A stretch of 64,000 nt of DNA from Cohnella endophytica (GCF_003628305.1 NZ_RBZM01000007.1:186001-250000); one strand, 5' to 3'; counted from the first letter of the stretch, positions 42,704 to 51,033 are shown. Made by a program: numbers and translations. Notes: generated from the letters alone by a model not told the origin.

Positions 42704-43285
42704 ATGGCTCGACGACGCGAATTCGATGAGGAAAAGGTATTGGATGCAGCTATGCAACTATTTTGGGAAAAAGGGTTCGAAGCTACCTCTTTAAGCGACT
42801 TGACATCAAGAATGGGCATTCAGCGTCCAAGCATATACGCCACCTTTGGAGACAAAAAAGAATTATTTGAAGCTGCGTTGCGAAAATATACGAGTTCCCA
42901 TGCTACCTATGTTCGCGCCAATCTTCAAAACAATTCTTCTGTTAAAGAGGCATTCCGTGCCTTTTTTGAAAATATGGTGGCAAAGGAATATGAAAAAAGT
43001 CCGAACTGGGGGTGCTTTTGCATCAATTCGATGGTGGAACTTGCGCCTCATGATGAGAAATTTGAAATTCTAACAAGAGAACATCAGATGTATCTCTCGG
43101 TAATATTCCAAGAAACGATTGAACGAGGTTTGCGCTCAGGTGAGCTTGATAGCGGTATTAACGCAAAGGGTTTAGCGCAGACACTAGTCATATCGTTAAT
43201 AGGACTTACCGTGTTCATGAAATCTCGTCCTGAACGAGTGTTTGTTGATAATTCTGTAAAAGAAATACTTACATTGTTAAGGTAG
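42704..43285 (+). CDS. TetR/AcrR-family transcriptional regulator
   Basis: A 193-residue TetR protein. HTH: EKVLDAAMQLFWEKGFEATSLSDLTSRMGIQRPSIYATFGDKKELF (shown here only by its family pattern ATSLxDL...RPSIYATFGDK). The ligand-binding half includes NWGCFCINSMVELAPHD, the C-terminal TetR_C type found in regulators of efflux pumps. It is divergent from the MFS gene and has operators at both promoters, so it probably represses the pump and itself. Confidence 0.9.
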   Translation: MARRREFDEEKVLDAAMQLFWEKGFEATSLSDLTSRMGIQRPSIYATFGDKKELFEAALRKYTSSHATYVRANLQNNSSVKEAFRAFFENMVAKEYEKSPNWGCFCINSMVELAPHDEKFEILTREHQMYLSVIFQETIERGLRSGELDSGINAKGLAQTLVISLIGLTVFMKSRPERVFVDNSVKEILTLLR

Positions 43286-43607
43286 AATCAAAAAAACTTT
43301 CGAACCAATCCAAATGGATTGAATCAATATCTTCCTAAGGTTCCGAGTGGATGTATGGCTTCTGGCTATGTATCAGTTACCATTCTAGTTACTCTCGCAT
43401 TCTCTATAGTAACTGATAGAGAAGCGAGGTGATTGATTTGGCTTGCATAAGAACTGATGTGGTAATCATTGCGTTTAGACGTAGCAGAATAACTGGACGC
43501 AGAATTATCACAGCCGTCCGTATAGCCGGCAGTGCTAGACCTTGTAACCGATTTTTGGTAATCGGAAGACGTGTGACTTTTGCTGAGCGTTGTCTTTTGA
43601 CACACGG

Positions 43608-43643
43608 GTTCCGCCTTGTGTCATCCAGGCGGAATGTTTTGGT
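43608..43643 (+). terminator. Terminator-like hairpin
   Basis: Stem TTCCGCC / GGCGGAA with a 12-nt loop, then TGTTTTGGTTTTTC. Confidence 0.6.
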
Positions 43644-43735
43644 TTTTCAACGTAGGATCTAATTTAAACAAAATGAGGCGTTAACCCCTGGGTTACCGCT
43701 TCATATTGTTGTCCATAAAGAATTGCCTTGAAACA

Positions 43736-43769
43736 GCAAATACCACTCCTTAACCGGAGTGGTATTTGC
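43736..43769. terminator. Strong bidirectional terminator
   Basis: Perfect 14-bp stem GCAAATACCACTCC / GGAGTGGTATTTGC. It ends the minus-strand small gene at 43784. Confidence 0.8.
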
Positions 43770-43783
43770 GTTAGAGTGCGATT

Positions 43784-43948
43784 TTATCGCTGACTATCGG
43801 AAGCGCGATTCGAGGATTGGTTTTGCTCAAATACTTGTGCCGCTTCCTCGGCGGAAAATTCCGTATCGTTCTCGCCCGGGACAGGCAATTTGTTTAAAGG
43901 AGTCGACTGCACTTCCGCTTTCGTGGGTTGATCTTGATTGTTAGCCAT
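43784..43948 (-). CDS. Small acidic 54-residue protein
   Basis: A 54-residue frame with an excellent ribosome site (GGAGGGAGG, minus strand) before the ATG at 43948, and its own terminator. It is hydrophilic and acidic: MANNQDQPTKAEVQSTPLNK at the start, then PVPGENDTEFSAEEAAQVFE, ending ASDSQR. No cysteines, signal or membrane segment. The Gln/Asn-rich start and a TEFSAEEA stretch recall small spore-associated proteins, but this is only a resemblance. Confidence 0.6.
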   Translation of the reverse strand: MANNQDQPTKAEVQSTPLNKLPVPGENDTEFSAEEAAQVFEQNQSSNRASDSQR

Positions 43949-44096
43949 GTGGGGGCCTCCCTCCGTATTATCAAGTCATACAATCGTTAGGTTTCCACAT
44001 GAGGAATATTTTATCCCTAGGTTGGTGATTAGTTTATCCAATAATAGTGGAATTTTTCCCAATGAACAGTTCCTTATGCGCTTACATTACAAACAC

Positions 44097-44118
44097 TATA
44101 ATCATGATAGCGGTTACA
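44097..44118 (+). promoter_or_regulatory. -10 box and cre-like CcpA site of the second sugar operon
   Basis: TATAAT at 44097-44102, then TGATAGCGGTTACA (44105-44118), which matches the cre consensus TGNAANCGNWWNCA except at one fixed position. A cre just after the -10 is the repressing arrangement. Confidence 0.6.
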
Positions 44119-44154
44119 CAGTAACTGTTAGCATAGAAAAGGGAGGATAAAGAT

Positions 44155-45537
44155 ATGAAACGTTTTTTAACTACGGCCACTGCAGTTCTCATGTTGACTT
44201 CCGTTCTCGCCGCGTGCGGCGGAAAATCGAACTCATCCAACAACGGAGGCGCAAGTGCAAGCCCATCGGCTTCGACGAGCAATAAACCCAAGGATAAAGT
44301 CACCATCAATCTTTGGAGCTTCACGGACGAAATTCCGAACATGACGACCAAGTATATTGCCACCCATCCCGACGCGAACGTGGAGTTCAAAACCACGATT
44401 ATCGCGACCACGGACGGCGCTTATCAGCCCGCTCTCGACCAGGCGCTCGCAAGCGGCGGCAAGGATGCCCCGGATCTTTACGCGGCTGAATCCGCCTTCG
44501 TTCTCAAATACACGCAAGGCGACGCATCCGACTATGCTGCCAATTACGCCGATCTCGGGCTCGACGATCAAATGGTAAAGGACGCCGAAATCGCTCAATA
44601 CTCGGTTGACATCGGTAGCAAGGACGGTCAGCTTAAGGGACTAGCTTATCAAGCTACCGGCGGTGCTTTCATCTATCGCCGCTCGCTAGCCAAAGACGTG
44701 TTCGGTACTGACGATCCTGCAACTATCAAGAACGAAGTAGGTCCTGGTTGGGAAAAATTCTTCGATGCGGCCGCCAAGCTAAAGGCTAAAGGTTACGGCA
44801 TCGTTTCCGGCGACGGCGACATTTGGCACCCGATCGAGAACAGCTCCGACAAGGGTTGGGTTGTCAACGGCAAGCTTCATATCGATCCGAAACGCGAACA
44901 GTTCCTGGATCTCTCCAAGAAGCTGAAAGATAACGGATACTCTAACGATACGAAAGACTGGTCGGAATCTTGGTTCGCGGATATGTCCGGAACCGGCAAA
45001 CAACCGATCTTCGGATTCTTCGGTCCCGCTTGGCTCATTAACTACGTTATGAAAGATCAAGTTAAAGACACGAACGGCGACTGGGCGGCTACGGAACCGC
45101 CAACCGGTTTCTTCTGGGGCGGCACTTGGTTGCTCGCGAACAAGAACGTCGTCAAGGACGAAGCCAAGAAAGCAGCCGTTGCCGATTTCATCAAGTGGGT
45201 TACGCTTGATACCTCCGATACGGGCCTCCAATATTATTGGGCTAACGGCACCATGAAGGATGGCGAGCAAGGTACGAAGGACAGCGTGTCATCTTCCGTC
45301 GTTATGGCTAAATCCAACGGCGAAATCGAACTGCTGGGCGGACAAAATATGTTCGAAGTATTCGTTCCGGCTAATGCCAACGCAACAGGCAAAAACCTTA
45401 CCCAATACGACGAATCGATCAACCTCATCTGGCGCGATCAAGTACGCGAATATTCCGCGGGCAATAAGAGCCGCGACAAGACGATCGCGGATTTCAAGCA
45501 AAAAGTCAAGGATCAACTCGGAATCGAAAGCGAATAA
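44155..45537 (+). CDS. Extracellular sugar-binding lipoprotein (CUT1)
   Basis: A 460-residue family 1 solute-binding protein. It has a lipoprotein signal with LAAC (Cys21), a Ser/Asn linker, then the fold opening KVTINLWSFTDEIPNM with the typical GxKDAPDLYAAES segment. It binds a mono- or oligosaccharide outside the membrane, and the identity of the sugar is not evident. It leads an operon with two permeases and has an apparent catabolite-repression site. GGGAGG precedes the ATG. A hairpin after it probably reduces permease expression. Confidence 0.9.
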   Translation: MKRFLTTATAVLMLTSVLAACGGKSNSSNNGGASASPSASTSNKPKDKVTINLWSFTDEIPNMTTKYIATHPDANVEFKTTIIATTDGAYQPALDQALASGGKDAPDLYAAESAFVLKYTQGDASDYAANYADLGLDDQMVKDAEIAQYSVDIGSKDGQLKGLAYQATGGAFIYRRSLAKDVFGTDDPATIKNEVGPGWEKFFDAAAKLKAKGYGIVSGDGDIWHPIENSSDKGWVVNGKLHIDPKREQFLDLSKKLKDNGYSNDTKDWSESWFADMSGTGKQPIFGFFGPAWLINYVMKDQVKDTNGDWAATEPPTGFFWGGTWLLANKNVVKDEAKKAAVADFIKWVTLDTSDTGLQYYWANGTMKDGEQGTKDSVSSSVVMAKSNGEIELLGGQNMFEVFVPANANATGKNLTQYDESINLIWRDQVREYSAGNKSRDKTIADFKQKVKDQLGIESE

Positions 45538-45549
45538 TTCGGCGCCGAA

Positions 45550-45573
45550 GGGGCGGGGTTTTCCCGCCCCTTT
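45550..45573 (+). terminator. Attenuator-type hairpin between binding protein and permease
   Basis: Perfect 8-bp G/C stem GGGGCGGG / CCCGCCCC, then TTTATACT. It lies inside the operon, so it is likely a partial terminator or mRNA stabiliser. Confidence 0.65.
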
Positions 45574-45599
45574 ATACTAATTGATATGGGGTGGGAGCC

Positions 45600-46568
45600 A
45601 TGCGCCGCAAGGGTGTCAGCTATTCCAAATTCGGCTATATATTCAGTTTTCCTTTTATACTTGCGTTTCTGGTTTTCTCGTTATATCCCGTTTTGTATAC
45701 CGCGGTCATCGGGTTTACCGATATGAAGGGAGTAATCCCTAAACCGATTCACATTTTAGATCATCCGTTTCAGAATTTTAAGGACCTCATTTTCGATAAT
45801 GTTTCGTTCAGAACGTCGCTTTCCAATACCGCGCTGATCTGGATCGCCAACTTCATACCCCAGATCGTGCTCGCGCTTTTGCTCACCGCCTGGTTCACTA
45901 ACCGGCGCATTAAAGTGAGGGGACAAGGCGCGTTCAAAGTTTTGCTCTATATGCCGAATATTATCACGGCGAGTACGATCGCCGTGCTTTTTAACTCTTT
46001 GTTCTCGTACCCGATGGGTCCCGTGAACAGTTTGTTCGAGATGCTGGGTTTTACCCACTCTCCGGTTAATTTCCTGCAGGACAAGACGACTGCGCAAGGT
46101 ATCGTAGCGTTCATCCAATTCTGGATGTGGTACGGGAATACGATGATCATACTGATTGCAGGGGTTATGGGCATCAATCCCGCGCTATTCGAGGCTGCCG
46201 CCATTGACGGCGCCAACGGGTTCCAAACCTTCTTCCGCATCACGTTGCCAAGTCTTAAAACGATCATGCTCTACACGCTGATTACGTCGACGATCGGCGG
46301 TTTGCAGTTGTTCGATATCCCGCAGTTGTTCCTTTATGGGGGCCCGGACGACGCAACGCTTACCACGTCGGTGTTCATATACGGTCAAGCGTTCAAGGGC
46401 AGTTACATGTTTAATCGCGCGGCGGCGGCGAGCATGATCATGTTCGTGATGGCGGCGATCCTGTCGGGACTGCTGTTCTACTTGATGCGGGACCGCGATG
46501 CGGCAAGACTCAAGAAAGCACAAATGAAGATTGATAAAGCTGCGCAAGCGACGGCAAGGGGGATTTGA
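45600..46568 (+). CDS. Sugar ABC transporter permease (MalF type, CUT1)
   Basis: About 322 residues and six predicted TM helices (first: FGYIFSFPFILAFLVFSLYP). The EAA loop is FEAAAIDGANGFQTFFRITLP. The ORF opens with GTG 45591; ATG 45600 is preferred on family grounds, with G-rich GGGGTGGGAG directly upstream, so the start is not certain. It forms a heterodimer with the permease that follows (4-bp gap). No ATPase gene is in the operon, so a shared MsmX-type ATPase is expected. Confidence 0.9.
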   Translation: MRRKGVSYSKFGYIFSFPFILAFLVFSLYPVLYTAVIGFTDMKGVIPKPIHILDHPFQNFKDLIFDNVSFRTSLSNTALIWIANFIPQIVLALLLTAWFTNRRIKVRGQGAFKVLLYMPNIITASTIAVLFNSLFSYPMGPVNSLFEMLGFTHSPVNFLQDKTTAQGIVAFIQFWMWYGNTMIILIAGVMGINPALFEAAAIDGANGFQTFFRITLPSLKTIMLYTLITSTIGGLQLFDIPQLFLYGGPDDATLTTSVFIYGQAFKGSYMFNRAAAASMIMFVMAAILSGLLFYLMRDRDAARLKKAQMKIDKAAQATARGI

Positions 46569-46571
46569 TCC

Positions 46572-47426
46572 ATGGCAAAAATACAAAAAGACGCTACAGT
46601 CTCCCTTAACATCAATAAGACGATCATCTACATCGTCTGCATCGCCCTGTCGCTGCTCAGCATTCTGCCATTCTGGATTATGTTCGTCAACGCCACGCGC
46701 TCGACACCCGAGATTCAAAGCGGTCTTTCTCTGCTGCCTTCGACACACATGATGACCAATCTGGACGTGCTGCTGAGCAAGAGCTTCGATCCTCTTAAAG
46801 GATTTTTCAACTCGCTCATCATCTCGGGATTCTCGACGCTTTGCGCGGTCTATTTCTCGTCGCTGACCGCATACGCGCTTGTCGTATATAACTGGAGAGG
46901 GCGCCAGGCTTTCTTTACCTTTATCATGTTGGTCATGATGATTCCGGCACAGGCAAGCGCCATCGGATTCTATAAATTCATGTATCAATTGCATTGGACG
47001 AACAGCTTTCTACCGCTGATTCTTCCCGCCATTGCAGCGCCGGCGATCGTGTTCTTCATGCGACAATACTTGCTCGCGACGTTATCGATCGAGATGGTGG
47101 AGGCATCGCGCATTGACGGAGCGGGTGAAATATACACCTTCAACCGAATTGTCATGCCGATTATGATACCGGCAATCGCAACGCAGGCGATCTTTGCCTT
47201 CGTGGCCAACTGGAACAACTTGTTCATGCCGTTGATCCTGCTCACCGAGAAGGATAAGTATACGTTGCCGATTATGGTAAGCTTGCTTAAAGGCGATATT
47301 TACAAGACGGAGTTCGGTTCGATTTACATGGGGCTGTCGCTTACCGTGTTGCCGCTATTCGTAATCTACTTCTTGTTGTCGAGGTATATTATCGCGGGCG
47401 TAGCGCTGGGCGGAGTGAAAGAGTAG
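46572..47426 (+). CDS. Sugar ABC transporter permease (MalG type, CUT1)
   Basis: A 284-residue six-TM permease with EAA motif VEASRIDGAGEIYTFNRIVMP and the family ending AGVALGGVKE. AAGGGGGA lies just upstream within the end of the first permease gene. It completes the importer with the MalF-type partner and the lipoprotein. A GC-rich terminator follows. Confidence 0.92.
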   Translation: MAKIQKDATVSLNINKTIIYIVCIALSLLSILPFWIMFVNATRSTPEIQSGLSLLPSTHMMTNLDVLLSKSFDPLKGFFNSLIISGFSTLCAVYFSSLTAYALVVYNWRGRQAFFTFIMLVMMIPAQASAIGFYKFMYQLHWTNSFLPLILPAIAAPAIVFFMRQYLLATLSIEMVEASRIDGAGEIYTFNRIVMPIMIPAIATQAIFAFVANWNNLFMPLILLTEKDKYTLPIMVSLLKGDIYKTEFGSIYMGLSLTVLPLFVIYFLLSRYIIAGVALGGVKE

Positions 47427-47473
47427 GACGTCATTGCGTCCGGTTTACAAGAACAAGTAATGAAATCGGAAGG

Positions 47474-47529
47474 GTTACCCGGCAAGCGGCCGCACTGGCC
47501 GCTTGGGGTAACTCTTCTTTCGGTTTTTT
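47474..47529 (+). terminator. Terminator of the second sugar operon
   Basis: Two-part stem GTTACCC / GGGTAAC and AAGCGGCC / GGCCGCTT, followed by TCTTCTTTCGGTTTTTTG. Confidence 0.8.
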
Positions 47530-47608
47530 GACTAACATCACGGATGCGTTATGTAGTACAATGATAGACAACAGCATAAAACTCTGAACGCGCTACGGCG
47601 GCGTCAGG

Positions 47609-47643
47609 AGAGGTTCTAGAACACCCTCTATAAAAAACTAAGG
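47609..47643 (+). promoter_or_regulatory. preQ1-I riboswitch aptamer
   Basis: AGAGGTTCTAG (47609 onward), ACACCCTCTATAAAAAACTA and AAGG match the conserved preQ1-I aptamer. P1 is GAGG/CCTC, the loop is TTCTA, and the A-rich tail ends CTAAGG (47638-47643) and forms the pseudoknot. It lies 58 bp before queC, the first gene of the preQ1 pathway operon. Confidence 0.95.
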
Positions 47644-47680
47644 AAACGATATCTCCTTAGATGTCGTTTTTTTTGTTTAT
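47644..47680 (+). terminator. Riboswitch expression platform (terminator/antiterminator)
   Basis: Terminator AACGATATC / GATGTCGTT followed by TTTTTTTG. CCTTAG (47655-47660) in its loop can pair with aptamer CTAAGG (47638-47643) to form the antiterminator. Bound preQ1 sequesters CTAAGG, so transcription stops when preQ1 is plentiful. Confidence 0.88.
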
Positions 47681-47700
47681 AAACGAAGGAGCGCTTAAAA

Positions 47701-48366
47701 ATGAATCAAGAAAAAGCAGTCGTCGTATTTAGCGGCGGACAAGATAGCACCACCTGCCTGTTCTGGGCCAAACAAAGATTTGCCGAGATCGAGGTCGTAA
47801 CGTTCGACTACGGACAGCGGCATAAGTTGGAGTTGGATTGCGCGGCGCAAATCGCGAAGGAGCAGAACGTAAAGCATCATGTGCTGGACATGTCCCTTTT
47901 GAGTCAGTTGGCGCCCAATGCACTGACGAGGCAGGATATCGCGATCGAAGAAAAGGAAGATGGGCTGCCGACGACCTTCGTCGATGGACGCAACCTGCTG
48001 TTTTTGACGTTTGCCGCGGTATTAGCGAAACAGATCGGGGCCAAACATATCGTGACCGGCGTTTGCGAGACGGATTTCAGCGGTTATCCGGATTGCAGGG
48101 ATATATTTATCAAATCGCTTAACGTCACGTTAAACCTGGCCATGGACTACCCGTTCGTACTCGACACGCCGCTGATGTGGTTAACCAAAGCGCAAACGTG
48201 GAAAATGGCCGACGAACTTGGCGTGCTGAATTACGTGCAAGAGAAGACTTTGACTTGTTATAACGGAATCATAGCCGACGGCTGCGGGGAATGCCCTTCA
48301 TGCCATCTTCGTAAGAGAGGATTGGATGAGTATCTTCTAGAAAAAAGCGAGGGAGGACTGCTATGA
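47701..48366 (+). CDS. queC: 7-cyano-7-deazaguanine synthase QueC
   Basis: A 221-residue ATP-dependent enzyme converting 7-carboxy-7-deazaguanine to preQ0 in queuosine biosynthesis. PP-loop SGGQDS at 11-16. The zinc site near the C-terminus comes from cysteines in LTCYNG and [13 protein letters not shown]. It is first in a queC-queD-queE operon with overlapping genes and lies under a preQ1-I riboswitch. AAGGAG precedes the ATG. queF is not in the window. Confidence 0.97.
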   Translation: MNQEKAVVVFSGGQDSTTCLFWAKQRFAEIEVVTFDYGQRHKLELDCAAQIAKEQNVKHHVLDMSLLSQLAPNALTRQDIAIEEKEDGLPTTFVDGRNLLFLTFAAVLAKQIGAKHIVTGVCETDFSGYPDCRDIFIKSLNVTLNLAMDYPFVLDTPLMWLTKAQTWKMADELGVLNYVQEKTLTCYNGIIADGCGECPSCHLRKRGLDEYLLEKSEGGLL

Positions 48367-48809
48367 TTCAGCAGATCTACCCGTCCGTTGCCCATCCTTT
48401 CCGCTATGAATTAAATAAGGATCTGCAGTTTGCCGCAGCTCATTACGTGCCGGCCGAGGCTGCAGGGAAGTGCAGCCGGGTGCACGGCCATACCTATTTC
48501 GCCAATATTACGATTGCCGGGAACGATCTGGACTCGGCCGGCTTTTTGGTCAATTTCTCGGAGATCAAGAAACTGATCCATGACCTCTTTGACCATTCCG
48601 TATTAAACGAGCATACTGCTTATTTTCAAGACGACGATCCGGATCGGTTCCCTACAACGGAGATCGTTGCCCGAACGATATGCGAGATCATTCAGTCTTT
48701 TCTCGACCGTTCGGGGAATAAGCCGCGATGTTTGCAAGTTTTCTTGAGAGAAACGCCGACCAGCTATGTGGTGTATCGTCCAATGGGAGGTGGCTCCTAT
48801 GGCGACTAA
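48363..48809 (+). CDS. queD: 6-carboxy-5,6,7,8-tetrahydropterin synthase QueD
   Basis: A 148-residue T-fold enzyme making 6-carboxytetrahydropterin from dihydroneopterin triphosphate. Zinc ligands are His27, His41 and His43 (HGH). The catalytic Cys37 is in GKCSRVHGH. It overlaps queC by 4 bp and queE by 11 bp, consistent with translational coupling. Second step of the queuosine precursor pathway. Confidence 0.96.
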   Translation: MIQQIYPSVAHPFRYELNKDLQFAAAHYVPAEAAGKCSRVHGHTYFANITIAGNDLDSAGFLVNFSEIKKLIHDLFDHSVLNEHTAYFQDDDPDRFPTTEIVARTICEIIQSFLDRSGNKPRCLQVFLRETPTSYVVYRPMGGGSYGD

Positions 48810-49527
48810 TCGGTTTCCCGTCATGGAGATATTCGGACCTACCGTCCAAGGAGAAGGTATGGTCATCGGGCAGAAAACGATGTTTATACGCACGGCAGGC
48901 TGCGACTATTCCTGTTCCTGGTGCGATTCCGCTTTTACCTGGGACGGATCAGGCAAGCAAGACATCCGTATGTTGACCGCCACGGAGATCGTCTCCGAGC
49001 TATTTGAGATAGGCGGCGACCGTTTTTCTCACGTGACCCTCTCGGGAGGCAATCCCGCGCTTCTAACTCACCTGAACGAACTGATCGGTCTGCTGCATGA
49101 CCGGGGAATCGGAGTTGCATTGGAGACGCAGGGCAGCCTATGGAAGGAATGGTTTTTACACATTGACGAGTTGACCTTATCCCCCAAACCGCCCAGCTCC
49201 GGGATGAAAACCGATTGGCTTGTTCTTGACGATCTGGTTGCCAGGCTTTCGGAGCATAACCGTAATTTTTGTCTGAAGGTCGTCGTGTTCGACGAGACAG
49301 ACCTTCAATTCGCGGAAGAAGTCCACCGTCGGTACCCGCAAGTCCAGATGTTTTTGCAGTCGGGCAATGACGATATCGCGGAGAGCGATAACGCGGTATT
49401 GTTGCATCGTTTGCTGAGGCGCTACGAATGGTTAGTGGAGAGCGTGATGGCGTCGACGGTGTTTAGGTCAGTAAGGGTTTTACCGCAACTTCATGCCTGG
49501 TTATGGGGCAATAAACGCGGGGTATGA
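48799..49527 (+). CDS. queE: 7-carboxy-7-deazaguanine synthase QueE (radical SAM)
   Basis: A 242-residue radical SAM enzyme. The cluster-binding motif is CDYSCSWC (Cys35, 39, 42; CX3CX2C), with the GPTVQGEG start and GGNP motif of QueE. It forms the 7-deazaguanine ring from 6-carboxytetrahydropterin. ATG 48799 is chosen over the open frame to 48766, because GGAGGTGG sits just upstream and the protein then starts as QueE does. Last gene of the operon; terminator follows. Confidence 0.95.
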   Translation: MATNRFPVMEIFGPTVQGEGMVIGQKTMFIRTAGCDYSCSWCDSAFTWDGSGKQDIRMLTATEIVSELFEIGGDRFSHVTLSGGNPALLTHLNELIGLLHDRGIGVALETQGSLWKEWFLHIDELTLSPKPPSSGMKTDWLVLDDLVARLSEHNRNFCLKVVVFDETDLQFAEEVHRRYPQVQMFLQSGNDDIAESDNAVLLHRLLRRYEWLVESVMASTVFRSVRVLPQLHAWLWGNKRGV

Positions 49528-49547
49528 CGCAACAAATACGCAGCTTG

Positions 49548-49585
49548 AAAAGAAGGGCTTCCCCCTAAACCGGGAAAGCCCTTCT
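49548..49585. terminator. Bidirectional terminator between queE and the anti-sigma gene
   Basis: Stem AGAAGGGCTT / AAGCCCTTCT around a C/A-rich loop, between convergent genes. Confidence 0.8.
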
Positions 49586-49590
49586 GCTGT

Positions 49591-50370
49591 TTAGTTAGCA
49601 CGAGGCGAATATGTGGAGAGCACGGCTCCGTTCGAGTCGAGAGCTTCGATCTTGTAGCCTTCAACCGGTCCGTCCATGTCGACGAACCAATACCGAAAGT
49701 CGTGCGAACTTGGGAAGATGTGCGCACTCCGCTGCTTGCCGGACCCGTCGACGACCCGGATGCCGGCGATCTCGGATCGGGATATATTTCCGTTAAAAAT
49801 GGCAAGACTGCCGTACCCGGTAATCCCTCCCCAAGTTACTCCAGGCATCACCGTCGCATCATCCGCTCCTTGAAAGCCGAAGTCATGGGACCACCCGTCG
49901 AGTCCGGTGCCGACAGAACGATCCCCGCCGTAGTCCGTCCATTTCAAAATGTCGATGATTATGGAGGAACTGTTCGCGGATTTCGGCGGCGCGGAATAGA
50001 TCAATTCAAGATTGCCTCCGACGCGTTTCTCCAACAGGATTTGTTTGTTCGCCTCTGTGCCGCTACGATTAATCAATGCGTCCCGGATTTGCGGAGTGAG
50101 CTCGCTGACTACTACACCGGCTTTGGATGGAGAAGCTGGCGCAACATTCGAACCGGTCTTGTTCACGAACAGGAAGATCACACAGGCGGCTATGGCGATC
50201 ATCGCCGCTCCAAGCATCCTTCGCCTATGCGAGAAAAATGTTCCTCGGGCAGGCGTCGCCAGCGCCTTCGTATAAATGCCGGCTGCCAACTCCTTCGTGA
50301 ACGTACGCGTTCGGAGCGGCTGATCCTTGTTCAAAGTATCGTACCAATCGGGATTAGATAAGCTGTTCAT
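49591..50370 (-). CDS. Probable membrane anti-sigma factor
   Basis: A 259-residue single-pass membrane protein. The cytoplasmic N-terminus is about 1-50, one TM helix (MLGAAMIAIAACVIFLFV) about 52-70, and the extracytoplasmic C-terminal domain of about 185 residues has no recognised family. It overlaps the ECF sigma gene by 17 bp, the usual arrangement for a sigma/anti-sigma pair. A zinc HXXXCXXC motif is absent, so it is not a classical ZAS protein. The assignment is from topology and neighbourhood. Confidence 0.6.
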   Translation of the reverse strand: MNSLSNPDWYDTLNKDQPLRTRTFTKELAAGIYTKALATPARGTFFSHRRRMLGAAMIAIAACVIFLFVNKTGSNVAPASPSKAGVVVSELTPQIRDALINRSGTEANKQILLEKRVGGNLELIYSAPPKSANSSSIIIDILKWTDYGGDRSVGTGLDGWSHDFGFQGADDATVMPGVTWGGITGYGSLAIFNGNISRSEIAGIRVVDGSGKQRSAHIFPSSHDFRYWFVDMDGPVEGYKIEALDSNGAVLSTYSPRAN

Positions 50371-50902
50371 GCGATTGTTCCTCCTTCAACAGCTTCGATA
50401 ATTTCTGGCGGGCGCCGAACAATCTCGACTTGGCGGTTCCTTCGGGAATGTCGAGCAGCGAGGCGATTTCGCTTAGCGACAGTTGATGCCTCGCATGAAG
50501 CAGCAAAATCTCTCTATGCTTGGCAGGCAAACTAAACACCCGGCGCCACACTTCGTTCGTTGCTTCTTCGTCCAGGAACGCTTGCTCGGCGGAGCGGTGG
50601 TGTCCGACCGGGACAATGCGATCAAGCAGCAGCGCTTTTCGGAAAAACGCCGAATTTCTGTAGTTGTAGCTCAGGTTGCGCGTAATGCGGAGCAGCCATG
50701 TTTTCACGGACGACTCCCCCCGGAACGAAGCGAAGTGGCGATATGCCTTCAGAAATACGTCCTGCGCAATATCGTCCGCCATGCTGCGGCTGCGAGTAAT
50801 CAAATAGGCGTAGTTCCATATTTCTTGTCCGTATTCGCGCATGAGCGATTCCAGCGTCTCGGCTTCCATGAGAGCGGCGTATTTCAAGTAATCGTAGCCC
50901 AA
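50354..50902 (-). CDS. ECF-type RNA polymerase sigma factor
   Basis: A 182-residue group 4 sigma factor. Region 2 is about 15-85 (AYLITRSRSMADDIAQDVFLKAY, WLLRITRNLSYNY). Region 4 is about 115-175 (LPAKHREILLLHARHQLSLSEIASLLDIPEGTAKSRLFGARQKL, the helix-turn-helix). No extra C-terminal domain. The TTG start has GGGAGGTGA 6 nt upstream. It is probably held at the membrane by the overlapping downstream gene product and released by an envelope signal. Confidence 0.92.
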   Translation of the reverse strand: MGYDYLKYAALMEAETLESLMREYGQEIWNYAYLITRSRSMADDIAQDVFLKAYRHFASFRGESSVKTWLLRITRNLSYNYRNSAFFRKALLLDRIVPVGHHRSAEQAFLDEEATNEVWRRVFSLPAKHREILLLHARHQLSLSEIASLLDIPEGTAKSRLFGARQKLSKLLKEEQSHEQLI

Positions 50903-50923
50903 CGGCGATCACCTCCCGAAGAA

Positions 50924-50951
50924 TAGACAAGACAGGTAGGCTTGCAGTTCA
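50924..50951 (-). promoter_or_regulatory. Candidate ECF self-promoter
   Basis: Minus strand TGAACT (50946-50951), 17 bp, GTCTA (50924-50928). This is similar to the TGAAAC / CGTC pattern of ECF sigma promoters and is 22 bp before the sigma start. Autoregulation is inferred. Confidence 0.4.
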
Positions 50952-50995
50952 TTTTCATCCCAAGCACATCCGAACCGATGCCGAACCGATCTCGA

Positions 50996-51024
50996 CCGAT
51001 CTCCTCGGGGAGATCGGTTTTTTT
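50996..51024 (+). terminator. Terminator pointing against its neighbours
   Basis: Perfect 9-bp stem CCGATCTCC / GGAGATCGG with loop TCGG, then seven T on the + strand. Both flanking genes are on the minus strand. Confidence 0.75.
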
Positions 51025-51033
51025 GGGCGAAGG

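Larger units (their letters stand above)
43286..43783. other. 498-bp stretch with stacked hairpins and no clear gene
   Basis: Hairpins visible on the + strand: TTCTCTAT/ATAGAGAA with extended CTCGC/GCGAG (about 43394-43428), CCGATT/AATCGG (43548-43565), and CGTGTG/CACACG (about 43570-43604). A terminator-like TTCCGCC/GGCGGAA with a T-rich tail follows (43608-43643). A 77-codon + frame (GTG 43429) is very Arg-rich, and a 79-codon minus frame is Ser/Thr-rich; neither resembles a known family. It may be a structured small RNA. Confidence 0.4.

Noticed and set aside
43429..43662. 77-codon + strand frame as a protein gene
   Set aside because: Extremely Arg-rich, overlaps several hairpins and a terminator, and resembles no family. 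Treated as part of a possible RNA, although GAGGTGA lies near its start.
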